Shown here piece after piece: positions 35,604-43,267 of a DNA stretch of 64,000 bases (position 1 is the stretch's first letter; every line of letters begins with the position of its first letter). Both the position numbers and the translations under genes were made by a program. This DNA is from Alphaproteobacteria bacterium (GTDB lineage: Bacteria > Pseudomonadota > Alphaproteobacteria > JANSWW01). Below the pieces are notes generated by a model. It made no database searches. It saw nothing but the letters and a program-made list of their open reading frames with translations, and was not told the DNA's origin. The stretch spans positions 310,001-374,000 of the forward strand of contig JANSWW010000002.1 of the NCBI GenBank assembly GCA_024743275.1. Reading direction: 5' to 3'.

Positions 35604-38051
35604 CTACCCCCGGAGCCGGTCGTTCGCCGGGTCGTAGAGCGGCGCGTCCGCCTGGACCACCGCACTCCGCCGCTCACCGTATATCTCGACCTCGACCGCC
35701 GTTCCCGGGACCGCCAGATCGGAGCGGATGACCGCAAGCGCGATCGACTTCTCCAGCCGGTGCCCCCAATCGCCGGAGGTGGTCTCGCCGACCTTGTCGT
35801 CGCCGTGCCAGACCGTCGACATATAGGGCGCGTCATAGCCGTTGGCCTCGACCACCAGGGTCGCGAAACGCTTCGTCACCCCCTCCTGGCGCTGCCGCTC
35901 CAGGGCTGGCTTACCGAGGAAATCGGGCTTGTCCCATTTCACGAAGCGGTCCAGCCCGCCTTCCAGAATGGTGTAGTCGGTCGAAAGATCGCCCTTCCAG
36001 GCACGATAGCCCTTTTCGATCCTGAGGCTGTTGAGGGCGTACATGCCGAAGGGCTTGAGTCCGTGGGCCCGCCCCGCGTCCCAGATCGCCCCGTAGACCT
36101 TGGCGGTCTCCCCGATCCGGCTGTGCACCTCCCAGCCGAGTTCGCCCGCGAAGGAGACCCGGAACAGCATCACCTCGCAGCCGGCGATCTCCGTCTTCTG
36201 CCAGGTGAGCCAGGGCAATGACAGGTCCGCGTCGCAAACGGAGGCGAGGATCGCCCGGGAATTCGGTCCCGACAGGATCTGGCAGGACCAGTCCAGGGTC
36301 TGATTGGTGATCGTGATCCCGCCGCCCTCGGGCAGATGACGCATCAGCCAGTCACGGTCGTGCCATTCCGCCGTCGCCGCTGTGATCAGCAGCAGCTTGT
36401 CCTCGTCGAGCCGTGCGATGGACATCTCGGTGACGATCCGCCCGCCCTCGTCGGCGAAATAGGCGAGGCCCAACCGCCCGACGCGCGGCACCACGCCGGT
36501 GATGAGCGACCGCAGCCATTCGGCGGCCCCCGCCCCCTCGACGAGGAAGCGGGAGAAGCCGGGCAGATCGAGGATGCCCGCCGCGTCGCGGACCGCCAGA
36601 CATTCCTCCTTGATCCGCTGGAACCAGGGACCTTCCCGCTTCCAGGTCAGGGTCGATTCCTCCGACACATCGTCGCCGGGCCGGGCGAACCAGGTCGCCC
36701 GCTCCCATCCGGCGAAGGCCCCGAACTGGGCACCCTGGGAGGCCAGGAAGTCGTGGACCGGGGAGAGCCGCTTGTTCCGTCCGGCGGGCCATTCGTGATG
36801 CGGGAAATGCATGCCGTATTCGTGGCCGTAGACCTCCATCGCCTTGGCGACGCAATGGTCTTCGTCGATATAGCCGGTGAAACGGCGCGGATCACAGGAC
36901 CACATATCCCACTCGGTCGCCCCCTCGACGACCCATTCGGCCAGCACCTTGCCGGCTCCGCCGCCCTGGGCGATGCCGAAGGTGAAGACGCAGGCCTCGA
37001 AGGCATCCGGCACGCCGGGCATCGGGCCGATCAGAGGATTGCCGTCCGGGGTATAGGGGATCGGGCCATTGATCACCTTGTTGACGCCGACCGAGCCGAG
37101 GATCGGCACCCGGGCCATGGCGTCTTCGATATGCCATTCGATCCGCTCCAGATCATCCGGGTAGAGCTGGAACGAGAAATCGTCCGGCATGGGGTCGTCA
37201 GCGGTCACCCAATGCGCTCGGCAGTTCCGCTCATAGGGTCCGAGATTGAGGCCGTGCTTTTCCTGGCGGAGATAGTAGGAGCTGTCCACATCGCGCAGCA
37301 GCGGGAGCTTGTGGCCGGTCTCGGCGGTCCATTTCTCAAGCTCAGGGATCTCGTCGGTCAGCAGATATTGGTGGGACATGGAGACACAAGGGACGTCCCG
37401 CCCGAACATCCGGCCGATCTCCTTCGCCCGGTAGCCGGCGGCGTTCACGACATATTGGCAGCGGATCTCGCCCTTCTCCGTTTCGATCACCCATTCGCCC
37501 CTATCCCGTCGGGCGCCCGTCGCCGGGCAGAAACGAACGATCTTCGCGCCCAGGTCACGGGCGCCCTTGGCCAGGGCCTGGGTCAGCTGGGCCGGATCTA
37601 TGTCGCCGTCATAGGGGTCGTAAAGCCCCCCGGCAAGGTCATGGGTTTCCAGAAAGGGATAGCGGTCCTTCAGATCGGACAGGCTGGCCATCTCCGTGTT
37701 CATGCCCTGATAGCGGCCCATCCCGACCACCCGCTCGAACTCCAGCATCCGCTCCTTGGAGTGGGCGAGACGGATCGAGCCGGTAACATGATAGTTCATC
37801 GGATAATCGACCGCCTCGGCGAGCCCACGATAGAGCTCCGCCGAATAGCGCTGCATGTTCATCACCGACCAACTGGCGGAAAAGGTCGGGACATTGCCCG
37901 CCGCATGCCAGGTCGAGCCGGAGGTCAGCTCGTTCTTTTCCAGAAGGACGCAATCGGTCCAGCCCTTGAGCGCCAGATGATAGAGGGCCGAGACGCCGAC
38001 GGCGCCGCCCCCGATGATCACAACCCGTGCCGTTGTCGGTAACTCAGCCAT
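35604..38051 (-). CDS. Dimethylglycine/sarcosine dehydrogenase family flavoprotein, copy 2
   Basis: 815 residues with the same DAO, FAO_M, GCV_T and GCV_T_C order. The FAD turn is GGGAVG at 14-19 and the probable covalent FAD site is His49 in TWHAAGNV. The C-terminal half has LNSLRIEKGYRAW, characteristic of the folate-binding part. It diverges strongly from copy 1 around the substrate pocket (SASWSVMNMQRYSAELYRGL against GQLRGSQNMTRLAKYSADLY), consistent with another methylated substrate. First catabolic gene of the operon, 39 bp after the XRE-cupin regulator gene, which is transcribed in the same direction. Confidence 0.92.
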   Translation of the reverse strand: MAELPTTARVVIIGGGAVGVSALYHLALKGWTDCVLLEKNELTSGSTWHAAGNVPTFSASWSVMNMQRYSAELYRGLAEAVDYPMNYHVTGSIRLAHSKERMLEFERVVGMGRYQGMNTEMASLSDLKDRYPFLETHDLAGGLYDPYDGDIDPAQLTQALAKGARDLGAKIVRFCPATGARRDRGEWVIETEKGEIRCQYVVNAAGYRAKEIGRMFGRDVPCVSMSHQYLLTDEIPELEKWTAETGHKLPLLRDVDSSYYLRQEKHGLNLGPYERNCRAHWVTADDPMPDDFSFQLYPDDLERIEWHIEDAMARVPILGSVGVNKVINGPIPYTPDGNPLIGPMPGVPDAFEACVFTFGIAQGGGAGKVLAEWVVEGATEWDMWSCDPRRFTGYIDEDHCVAKAMEVYGHEYGMHFPHHEWPAGRNKRLSPVHDFLASQGAQFGAFAGWERATWFARPGDDVSEESTLTWKREGPWFQRIKEECLAVRDAAGILDLPGFSRFLVEGAGAAEWLRSLITGVVPRVGRLGLAYFADEGGRIVTEMSIARLDEDKLLLITAATAEWHDRDWLMRHLPEGGGITITNQTLDWSCQILSGPNSRAILASVCDADLSLPWLTWQKTEIAGCEVMLFRVSFAGELGWEVHSRIGETAKVYGAIWDAGRAHGLKPFGMYALNSLRIEKGYRAWKGDLSTDYTILEGGLDRFVKWDKPDFLGKPALERQRQEGVTKRFATLVVEANGYDAPYMSTVWHGDDKVGETTSGDWGHRLEKSIALAVIRSDLAVPGTAVEVEIYGERRSAVVQADAPLYDPANDRLRG

Positions 38052-38090
38052 CAGTGTCTCCCCCTCTTTTCGAGACGCTTATCCCTGTTG

Positions 38091-38702
38091 TCAGTAGATC
38101 GGTGGCGCGATCGCCCAAATGACCACGACGGGTTCCGCGCCCGCGTTCCGCCACCGGAAAGGTTCGTTCCTGAATCTGAAACTGTCGCCCGGCTCCAACG
38201 TGAACCACTCGCCGGCGATCTCGAGATCCAGCGTGCCGCTCACCACATAGCCCGCCTCTTCGGTCTCCCGCTGGGAGGCCTCCGGCAGCGCGGCACCGGG
38301 CATGAAGACGGAGCGAACGAGCTCAAAACTGCCACCGATATCCGGGGACAGAAGCTCCTCGACCAGGCCTTCCTCATTGTTGCCGAGCGGCCGGCGCGCC
38401 GACGCCCGGACGATCCAGCCGCGCTCCTCCTCCGAGGCGGCATGGTTGGCGAAGAAAAAGCCGACGGGTAGGTTGAAGAAGGCCGCCATCTTGCGAAGAT
38501 CGCGGATCGCCGGCTCGGAGACTCCCCGCTCGATCTGGGAGAGCCAGCCGACGGAGCGGCCGAGCGCGGTCGCAACCTCCTGCAAGGTCAAGCCACGGGA
38601 TTTTCGAAGAACGCGGAGGGTCGCACCGATGGCCTCGGGATCGTCGGCGGCCACATCCGTGCCGCCCGCCATCTCCAGGAATGCCGCCTGCCCCACCGCC
38701 AT
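38091..38702 (-). CDS. XRE-family transcriptional regulator with C-terminal cupin domain
   Basis: 203 residues. A lambda-repressor-type helix-turn-helix occupies about 25-80 (LRVLRKSRGLTLQEVATALGRSVGWLSQIERG), followed by a cupin_2 sensor domain at about 125-200 with GTLDLEIAGEWFTLEPGDSFRF. Proteins of this build often regulate amine or amino acid catabolism and sense a small ligand in the cupin barrel. As the first gene of the dehydrogenase/mttB operon it probably controls its own operon. The region upstream (38703 on) is its likely promoter and is AT-rich near 38735-38770. Confidence 0.9.
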   Translation of the reverse strand: MAVGQAAFLEMAGGTDVAADDPEAIGATLRVLRKSRGLTLQEVATALGRSVGWLSQIERGVSEPAIRDLRKMAAFFNLPVGFFFANHAASEEERGWIVRASARRPLGNNEEGLVEELLSPDIGGSFELVRSVFMPGAALPEASQRETEEAGYVVSGTLDLEIAGEWFTLEPGDSFRFRNEPFRWRNAGAEPVVVIWAIAPPIY

Positions 38703-39159
38703 CAGACCGCTCCATCTCGACGATGAAATTATGCGGTCAGTTTTTCATAAAAACGCGGTTTCAACAATCGGATTTCACATCGATGGGGATGCTGGTCTCA
38801 AGTTATGGAATGTGGGCCGTCAGGACGGCCATGGCCCGGACCGCCCAATCGATCACCTTCTGCAGCGCGATGATGAGAGGCTCTTTATCCGGTCCATGAT
38901 CATGCATGGTTTGGTCCTGTCATGAATCCTGTGGAGCGGCCGACGAGAGCCAGGGTCGAAGCTTTCTGAGTTCGGAAAAACATGAAGAAAAGCAGACGGT
39001 TGCGTCCTATCCGCGGTGGTTCTGGAAGCGCCGATCCCTTCCGCGATCCGCCCACGGATTTCCAGCCCAAACCCATACCCCCACGGAATCGAGACAGATC
39101 GTTACGAAAGCGCCTCGCTCGCCAGCGTTCTCTCCGGATCGTCAACCGGCCGCCCGGCG
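38703..39159. other. Intergenic region between the regulator and the CMD-family gene
   Basis: A 457 bp stretch with no long conserved gene. It contains an AT-rich promoter-like part next to the regulator start, a short hairpin GGCCGTC/GACGGCC (38815-38821 with 38824-38830), a 34-codon minus-strand frame (38803-38907), and an Arg/Pro-rich plus-strand frame (38982-39206) that I do not accept as a gene because it enters the next gene in antisense. Confidence 0.4.
38803..38907 (-). CDS. Possible 34-residue small protein or gene remnant
   Basis: From the ATG at 38907: MHDHGPDKEPLIIALQKVID, then WAVRAMAVLTAHIP and a TAA stop. GC-rich third positions and an AGGA about 9 nt before the ATG make it look genuinely coded. 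The sequence reads like the start of a membrane protein (charged head, then an amphipathic or membrane helix), similar in feel to the first helix of PsiE-type small membrane proteins, and then stops abruptly. It may be a true short membrane peptide or the truncated front of a lost gene. I cannot decide which. Confidence 0.35.
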   Translation of the reverse strand: MHDHGPDKEPLIIALQKVIDWAVRAMAVLTAHIP

Positions 39160-39729
39160 TTATCGTCCCATCGAGAAGAACTCATCGTTCGGGCGCATCG
39201 CGGTGACATTCGCCATCCGATTGCTCAGCCCGAAGAAGGCCGCGATCCCCGCGATATCCCAAATATCGTCCTCGTCGAAGCCATGGCCGTACAGCGTGGC
39301 GAAATCGGATTCTCCGATGGACCGGGAATCCCTCGATACCTTCATGGCGAAGTCGAGCATCGCCTTTTGCCGGGGTGAGATATCCGCCTTCCGATAGTTG
39401 ACCGCCACCTGATCGGCGATGAGCGGATCGCCCGCCCGGACCCGAAGGATCGCCCCATGGGCCACAACGCAGTACTGGCAGCCGTTGTCATTGGACGTGG
39501 CGACGATGATCATCTCCTTCTCCGCCTGAGAGAGCCCACCCTCCCGTTTCATCAGGGCATCGTGATAGGCCATGAACGCCCGGAACTCGGCGGGCCGATA
39601 GGCGAGCACCGCGAACACATTGGGAATGAAGCCGATCTTCTCCTGTGTCTTGAGAAAGAGGGCGCGGATGTCCTCGGGCAGGTCCTCCAGCGTCGGAACG
39701 GGAAAACGGCTGATCGGAAGGTCTGTCAT
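39160..39729 (-). CDS. Carboxymuconolactone decarboxylase/AhpD-like peroxidase-related protein
   Basis: 189 residues from the ATG at 39729, which is preceded by AAAGGA; a start at 39747 is less well placed. The AhpD-like active site is complete: Glu72, Cys84 and Cys87 (NGCQYC) and His91 (VVAHG). The protein matches the peroxidase-related group of about 190 residues rather than short decarboxylases. It would use the CxxC pair for thiol-dependent peroxide reduction. It follows the porin gene with a 130 bp gap in the same direction, so it may be read together with that operon. Physiological partner unknown. Confidence 0.88.
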   Translation of the reverse strand: MTDLPISRFPVPTLEDLPEDIRALFLKTQEKIGFIPNVFAVLAYRPAEFRAFMAYHDALMKREGGLSQAEKEMIIVATSNDNGCQYCVVAHGAILRVRAGDPLIADQVAVNYRKADISPRQKAMLDFAMKVSRDSRSIGESDFATLYGHGFDEDDIWDIAGIAAFFGLSNRMANVTAMRPNDEFFSMGR

Positions 39730-39859
39730 GATCGCGGGTCCTTTCATCCACTCGAGACCCGGAATTGAACAAGACGCCGGCGCACCCGAGCCCCCGAGAG
39801 ATCGCAGCCCAGGCTTGCTCTCGTGTCATGGGCTGCGCCGCGGCGCCTTCCGCCGCCGT

Positions 39860-41209
39860 CTAAAACCGAAACTGAAAGGTTGCCTCGACGAAGGTGATGG
39901 CCTCGTCCGGACCGGTCGATTGGATGACCTTACCCGGGAAAAAGTGGGTGAAGACGATCGAAAAAGCCGCCCGCGGCGACATCTCATAGGCCGCGTTGAC
40001 CGACCAGGCCGTCCCCACATGGCGGCCGTCCCCACCCGACCGGACGATCTGGCCCGGCGGACCATAGACCGCGTCCGCCTCCTCCAGACGCCAGAAGACG
40101 TTGACGTCGGTGCCCACACTCACACCGGGTAGCGGTGCGGTGGAGACCGAAGGCCGGACATTGTAGAAGTTCCGCGGGCCCAGAACCGCCGCCTCGGAGA
40201 AGTAGTTTCCCCGGGGGAACATCGGATTGAAGGTCTCCAGCCGATTGTCGGAAGGATCGCTGTCACCGCTGGCGATGTTGGCGCTCACGCCCAGACGCGG
40301 CGCCCAGGCCAGCGTCCGGAACCGGTAGCCGGTGTCCGACGCAAAGGTCCAGGCCCGGATATCCCCGCCGTCGAAATCGCCGACCTGGTATACGCCTTCC
40401 CAATTCCAATCCCAGTTACCGGCCGCCCCGAACGCACGCAGGCCGACCGACGTCCGACGCTCCTCCCCCCTGCCCTGAAAGTAGCGAGCCCCCTCGTCCA
40501 CATAGCGAAGGACGTAGAAGTCCGCCTGGCCCAGGGGCAGGACCCCTTCCCGTGCCGTGGCATAAGCCCCAAAGAGGCGCTCGTCATCACTAGGCGTATT
40601 ATCGAAACTGCCGGGCAACGGCACCACCGGTCGGGCGGCAAGGCCCGTCACAACGCCTAGGGCCGAGTCGACGCCGAATCGGACCGCATCGAAGGTACGC
40701 CGGACGTTGGGCCCTTCACGCATGTCGATCAGCCGGCCACTGCCCAGCCGCATTTCCTGGCGCCCGGCGCGCAGCCCGGCGATGCCACCCAGATCGCGCA
40801 GCTCGACGAACAGGTTCTGGACCGCTAGACGGTCCTCGTCCACCGGGCTGGGCCCGGCTTTGCGACCGATCTCGTTGGCGCTCGACAACTGCCCGAAAAT
40901 GCGGAGGTGATCCCCCAAGCCGAGGTCGGCATGGGCCGTATAGCGCTGAAGCCAGACCCCGGCCTCATCCTGGGGATCGTCGCCGAAACCGGGATTGTGG
41001 GTGTACTCGTAGCGTTGGCGGATCTCGCCGCCGAGGGTGAGCCGCAGGGTGCCGTCATCCGCACCGACCACCGGGCAGGCCTTGCGGTCGTCATAGCGGG
41101 ACAGGACCGGCTCGACCGGACAGTCGAACAGCGCGTGGGCGGGCGGCGGAAACGCCGCGGCCGCGACCAAGGCGACACAGAGTGGGAGAAGCCGGCGCAC
41201 AGGTCTCAA
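39860..41209 (-). CDS. Outer-membrane beta-barrel channel, alginate-export (AlgE-like) family
   Basis: 449 residues. Signal peptide of about 26 residues (MRPVRRLLPLCVALVAAAAF, ending in PPPAHA). The mature protein is a run of amphipathic strands, begins with a two-Cys segment (FDCPVEPVLSRYDDRKACPV) that could form a disulfide, and ends in the outer-membrane signature FVEATFQFRF with terminal Phe. The pattern LTLGGEIRQRYEYTHNPGFG near the start is typical of the alginate-export family, many of which carry other small solutes. It overlaps the upstream MFS gene by 4 bp, which suggests that the two membrane proteins act on the same compound. Confidence 0.85.
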   Translation of the reverse strand: MRPVRRLLPLCVALVAAAAFPPPAHALFDCPVEPVLSRYDDRKACPVVGADDGTLRLTLGGEIRQRYEYTHNPGFGDDPQDEAGVWLQRYTAHADLGLGDHLRIFGQLSSANEIGRKAGPSPVDEDRLAVQNLFVELRDLGGIAGLRAGRQEMRLGSGRLIDMREGPNVRRTFDAVRFGVDSALGVVTGLAARPVVPLPGSFDNTPSDDERLFGAYATAREGVLPLGQADFYVLRYVDEGARYFQGRGEERRTSVGLRAFGAAGNWDWNWEGVYQVGDFDGGDIRAWTFASDTGYRFRTLAWAPRLGVSANIASGDSDPSDNRLETFNPMFPRGNYFSEAAVLGPRNFYNVRPSVSTAPLPGVSVGTDVNVFWRLEEADAVYGPPGQIVRSGGDGRHVGTAWSVNAAYEMSPRAAFSIVFTHFFPGKVIQSTGPDEAITFVEATFQFRF

Positions 41210-42822
41210 GCGGCGGAGACCCGATGCGTGACGACGGGTCCCTCCTCCCCCTGATGGAAGGCGTTGACCCGGTCTTGCACCGCCTTTTCGGTTTGACTGA
41301 CCCGTTCGTGGTGACGGAGATGGCTGATCCAGGAGGCCTCCAGCCAGGTTTCCACCAGGCTCTCGGGATCGTCCGCATCCCGAAGAACCGTCCAGCCATA
41401 GCCGCCGTTCCGCCTGCGGGCATCGGCGAGCTTTTCAATCTCCGACAGGAAGGCCGGCTGATCCTGTTCCGCGACCCGGTAGTGAATCTGGATCATCACC
41501 GGTCCCCTATCGCCTTCCACCGGACCCGCGACAACAGGATCGGGCCAATGGCTGGCCGAGCTGAGATCGAGCGCCTCGCCCTGGTTGAGCTTCGCCGGCC
41601 ACGAGACCGCGATCCCAGCAAGGGCGCCGATCCCGGCGACGACCAGGGCCGTCTGGATATCGAAGGAACTCGCCACCTGCCCCCACAGCAGGCTGCCCCC
41701 GGCCATGGCGCCGGAAAACAGCATCAGAAACATCGAAAGGCCCCGGGCCCGTCCCCAATCCGGCAACGAGACCTGCACCGAGTAGTTGAGGCTGGACAGA
41801 ACCGCGATCCAGGCCAGGCCGCCAACCGCCGCGGCCCCAGCCGCGACGGCGACGGTCGTGGTGGTCGCCAGCACGAAGAGAACCGCAGCGGTCAGCGCGC
41901 TCGCCACCGCGACGGCCTTGTTGGCGCCGAGCCACTTCTTGATCTGCGGTAACAGGAGCGCCCCGCCGACGGCCCCGGCCCCGACACTGGTCAGCAGGAC
42001 GCCGTATGTCTCCGGCCCGCTCGCAAGCACATCCTTGGCGATCAGCGGCAGCATCGCCCAATAAGCGCTGGCGAACAGGAAAAAGGCGAAGGCCCGGACC
42101 ACGGTGGCCTGGAAAGGCTTGTTGTAAGCGACATAACGGACCCCGGCCGCGATCGCAGGCGCCAGATGCTCCGGCGGCAGCTTGGACTGTGGCCGCGCCT
42201 TCGGTTTCCACCAAATCAGCGCCGCGATGATCCCGATGAAGGTCAGCGCGTTGACCGCGAAGGGAGCGGCGAGCGATACGCCGACGATCAGGAAGCCTGC
42301 AATGGCCGGGCCGATGGCACGGCTGATGTTGATCCCCATGGAATTGAGGGCGATCGCCGAAGGCAGCATGCTGCGCGGCGTCAGGCTCGGGACGATGGCC
42401 TGCCAGGCGGGCGCCAGGAACGCTGCGCAGCTTCCCATCAGGAAGGTGAAAAACAGCAGCCGCAACGGGGTCATCGCCTCCCAATGCACCATGAGAGCGA
42501 GCACCGTCGCGACCGCCGCCATGGCGACGTTGACCCAGATCAGCAGCTTGCGACGGTCAACCAGATCGGCGACCGCGCCGGCGACCATCACGAACAGGAA
42601 AATCGGCAGCGTCGTCGCCGCCTGGATCGAGGCGACGAGCATCGGCGACGGATCGAGCGTGGTCATCAGCCAGCCGGCGCCGACATCATGCATCCAGGTC
42701 CCGATGCTGGAGATCACGGTCGCGATCCACAAGACGGCGAAGGGCGCCTCGCCGAAGGGGGCCCAGGCGGAAGGCGGTTTCGTCGATTGGCCGACCGGAT
42801 CGGCGTTGTCGGAGGAGGTCAT
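41206..42822 (-). CDS. MFS transporter of the EntS/MFS_3 type with C-terminal monooxygenase-like domain
   Basis: 538 residues. Residues about 20-420 form a 12-helix MFS transporter of the MFS_3 group, which includes the enterobactin exporter EntS. Residues about 435-530 (VMIQIHYRVAEQDQPAFLSEI and the segment TWLEASWISHLRHHERVSQ) are a soluble antibiotic-biosynthesis-monooxygenase-like ferredoxin fold, a known fusion in this group. The start overlaps the stop of the upstream small XapX gene (ATGA) and the end overlaps the porin gene, so translation is coupled across all three. Export of a small toxic or signalling compound is the likely role. Confidence 0.88.
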   Translation of the reverse strand: MTSSDNADPVGQSTKPPSAWAPFGEAPFAVLWIATVISSIGTWMHDVGAGWLMTTLDPSPMLVASIQAATTLPIFLFVMVAGAVADLVDRRKLLIWVNVAMAAVATVLALMVHWEAMTPLRLLFFTFLMGSCAAFLAPAWQAIVPSLTPRSMLPSAIALNSMGINISRAIGPAIAGFLIVGVSLAAPFAVNALTFIGIIAALIWWKPKARPQSKLPPEHLAPAIAAGVRYVAYNKPFQATVVRAFAFFLFASAYWAMLPLIAKDVLASGPETYGVLLTSVGAGAVGGALLLPQIKKWLGANKAVAVASALTAAVLFVLATTTTVAVAAGAAAVGGLAWIAVLSSLNYSVQVSLPDWGRARGLSMFLMLFSGAMAGGSLLWGQVASSFDIQTALVVAGIGALAGIAVSWPAKLNQGEALDLSSASHWPDPVVAGPVEGDRGPVMIQIHYRVAEQDQPAFLSEIEKLADARRRNGGYGWTVLRDADDPESLVETWLEASWISHLRHHERVSQTEKAVQDRVNAFHQGEEGPVVTHRVSAA

Positions 42823-42977
42823 GAGAGGACGAGATCCGTTCCAAGAAAGCCAAGCGTCATCGCCAGCACCAACAGGGCGCCGACCAGTTTCGGCGGGGCC
42901 GGCAGCGGAATATCGAACCAGCGGCAGACGGCACCGATCCCAAGGCCCATCGCCACCGCGATCGCAAGGTCAGTCAT
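42819..42977 (-). CDS. XapX-domain small membrane protein, 52 residues
   Basis: Translates as MTDLAIAVAMGLGIGAVCRW, then FDIPLPAPPKLVGALLVLAM and TLGFLGTDLVLS. The pattern GxCRxFxIPLPAPPxxxGALLVxxMTLGxLxxD is the XapX (DUF1427) signature, two membrane helices linked by a proline-rich turn. GGAGGG lies upstream of the ATG. It overlaps the MFS gene by 4 bp and the preceding XapX gene by 8 bp. The function of the family is unknown; it often lies next to transporter or amidohydrolase genes. It is a close paralogue of the next gene upstream. Confidence 0.85.
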   Translation of the reverse strand: MTDLAIAVAMGLGIGAVCRWFDIPLPAPPKLVGALLVLAMTLGFLGTDLVLS

Positions 42978-43263
42978 GGCCGATCCCTCCTATACCGCTC
43001 GCTCCTTTGCCGGTCGCTCCTTTGCCGGTCACTCCTTTGCCGGTCACTCCTTTGCCGGTGACTCCTTTACCGGTCGGGCCGCCGCACAGCGGTTCGGTTG
43101 TGCATTTCCTATCGAACCAGTGGTCCACGGCGAGGTAGCCCAAAGTCATGGCGACGACGAGCAATGCCCCCGTCAGCACTGGCGGCGCGGGCAAGGGCAG
43201 CTCCACTAAGCGGCAGATCACACCGATGGCGACGCCGAGAAAGAGGCCGATGGCGATCTTCAT
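42970..43263 (-). CDS. XapX-domain membrane protein with C-terminal TGKG repeats
   Basis: 97 residues from the ATG at 43263. The frame is open to 43458, but that part overlaps the amidohydrolase gene, and MKIAIGLFLGVAIGVICRLV is a typical XapX start. Residues 1-52 give the same signature as the neighbour (CRLVELPLPAPPVLTGALLV), two membrane helices. Then comes a segment with two Cys (RKCTTEPLCGG) and a low-complexity tail of five pentapeptides TGKG(V/A), residues about 65-90, ending SGIGGIGHD. The tail is coded by an in-frame 15 bp tandem repeat. Located 4 bp after the amidohydrolase gene and overlapping the second XapX gene. Confidence 0.85.
   Translation of the reverse strand: MKIAIGLFLGVAIGVICRLVELPLPAPPVLTGALLVVAMTLGYLAVDHWFDRKCTTEPLCGGPTGKGVTGKGVTGKGVTGKGATGKGASGIGGIGHD
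43001..43075. repeat. Tandem repeat, five units of 15 bp, within the XapX gene
   Basis: Plus-strand units: GCTCCTTTGCCGGTC at 43001 and again at 43016, ACTCCTTTGCCGGTC at 43031, the same with a final G at 43046, and ACTCCTTTACCGGTC at 43061. Because the unit is a multiple of three, changes in copy number would lengthen or shorten the TGKG tail without a frameshift. The units differ by one or two bases, so the array is partly aged. Confidence 0.95.
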
Positions 43264-43267
43264 GGCA

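Noticed and set aside
38982..39206. 74-codon Arg/Pro-rich plus-strand frame (MKKSRRLRPIRGG...)
   Set aside because: There is no ribosome binding site, the composition is low in complexity, and the 3' end lies antisense within the CMD-family gene.
43001..43075. Short regular repeats that could suggest a CRISPR array
   Set aside because: The units are 15 bp, directly adjacent without spacers and in frame in a gene; no cas genes are near.
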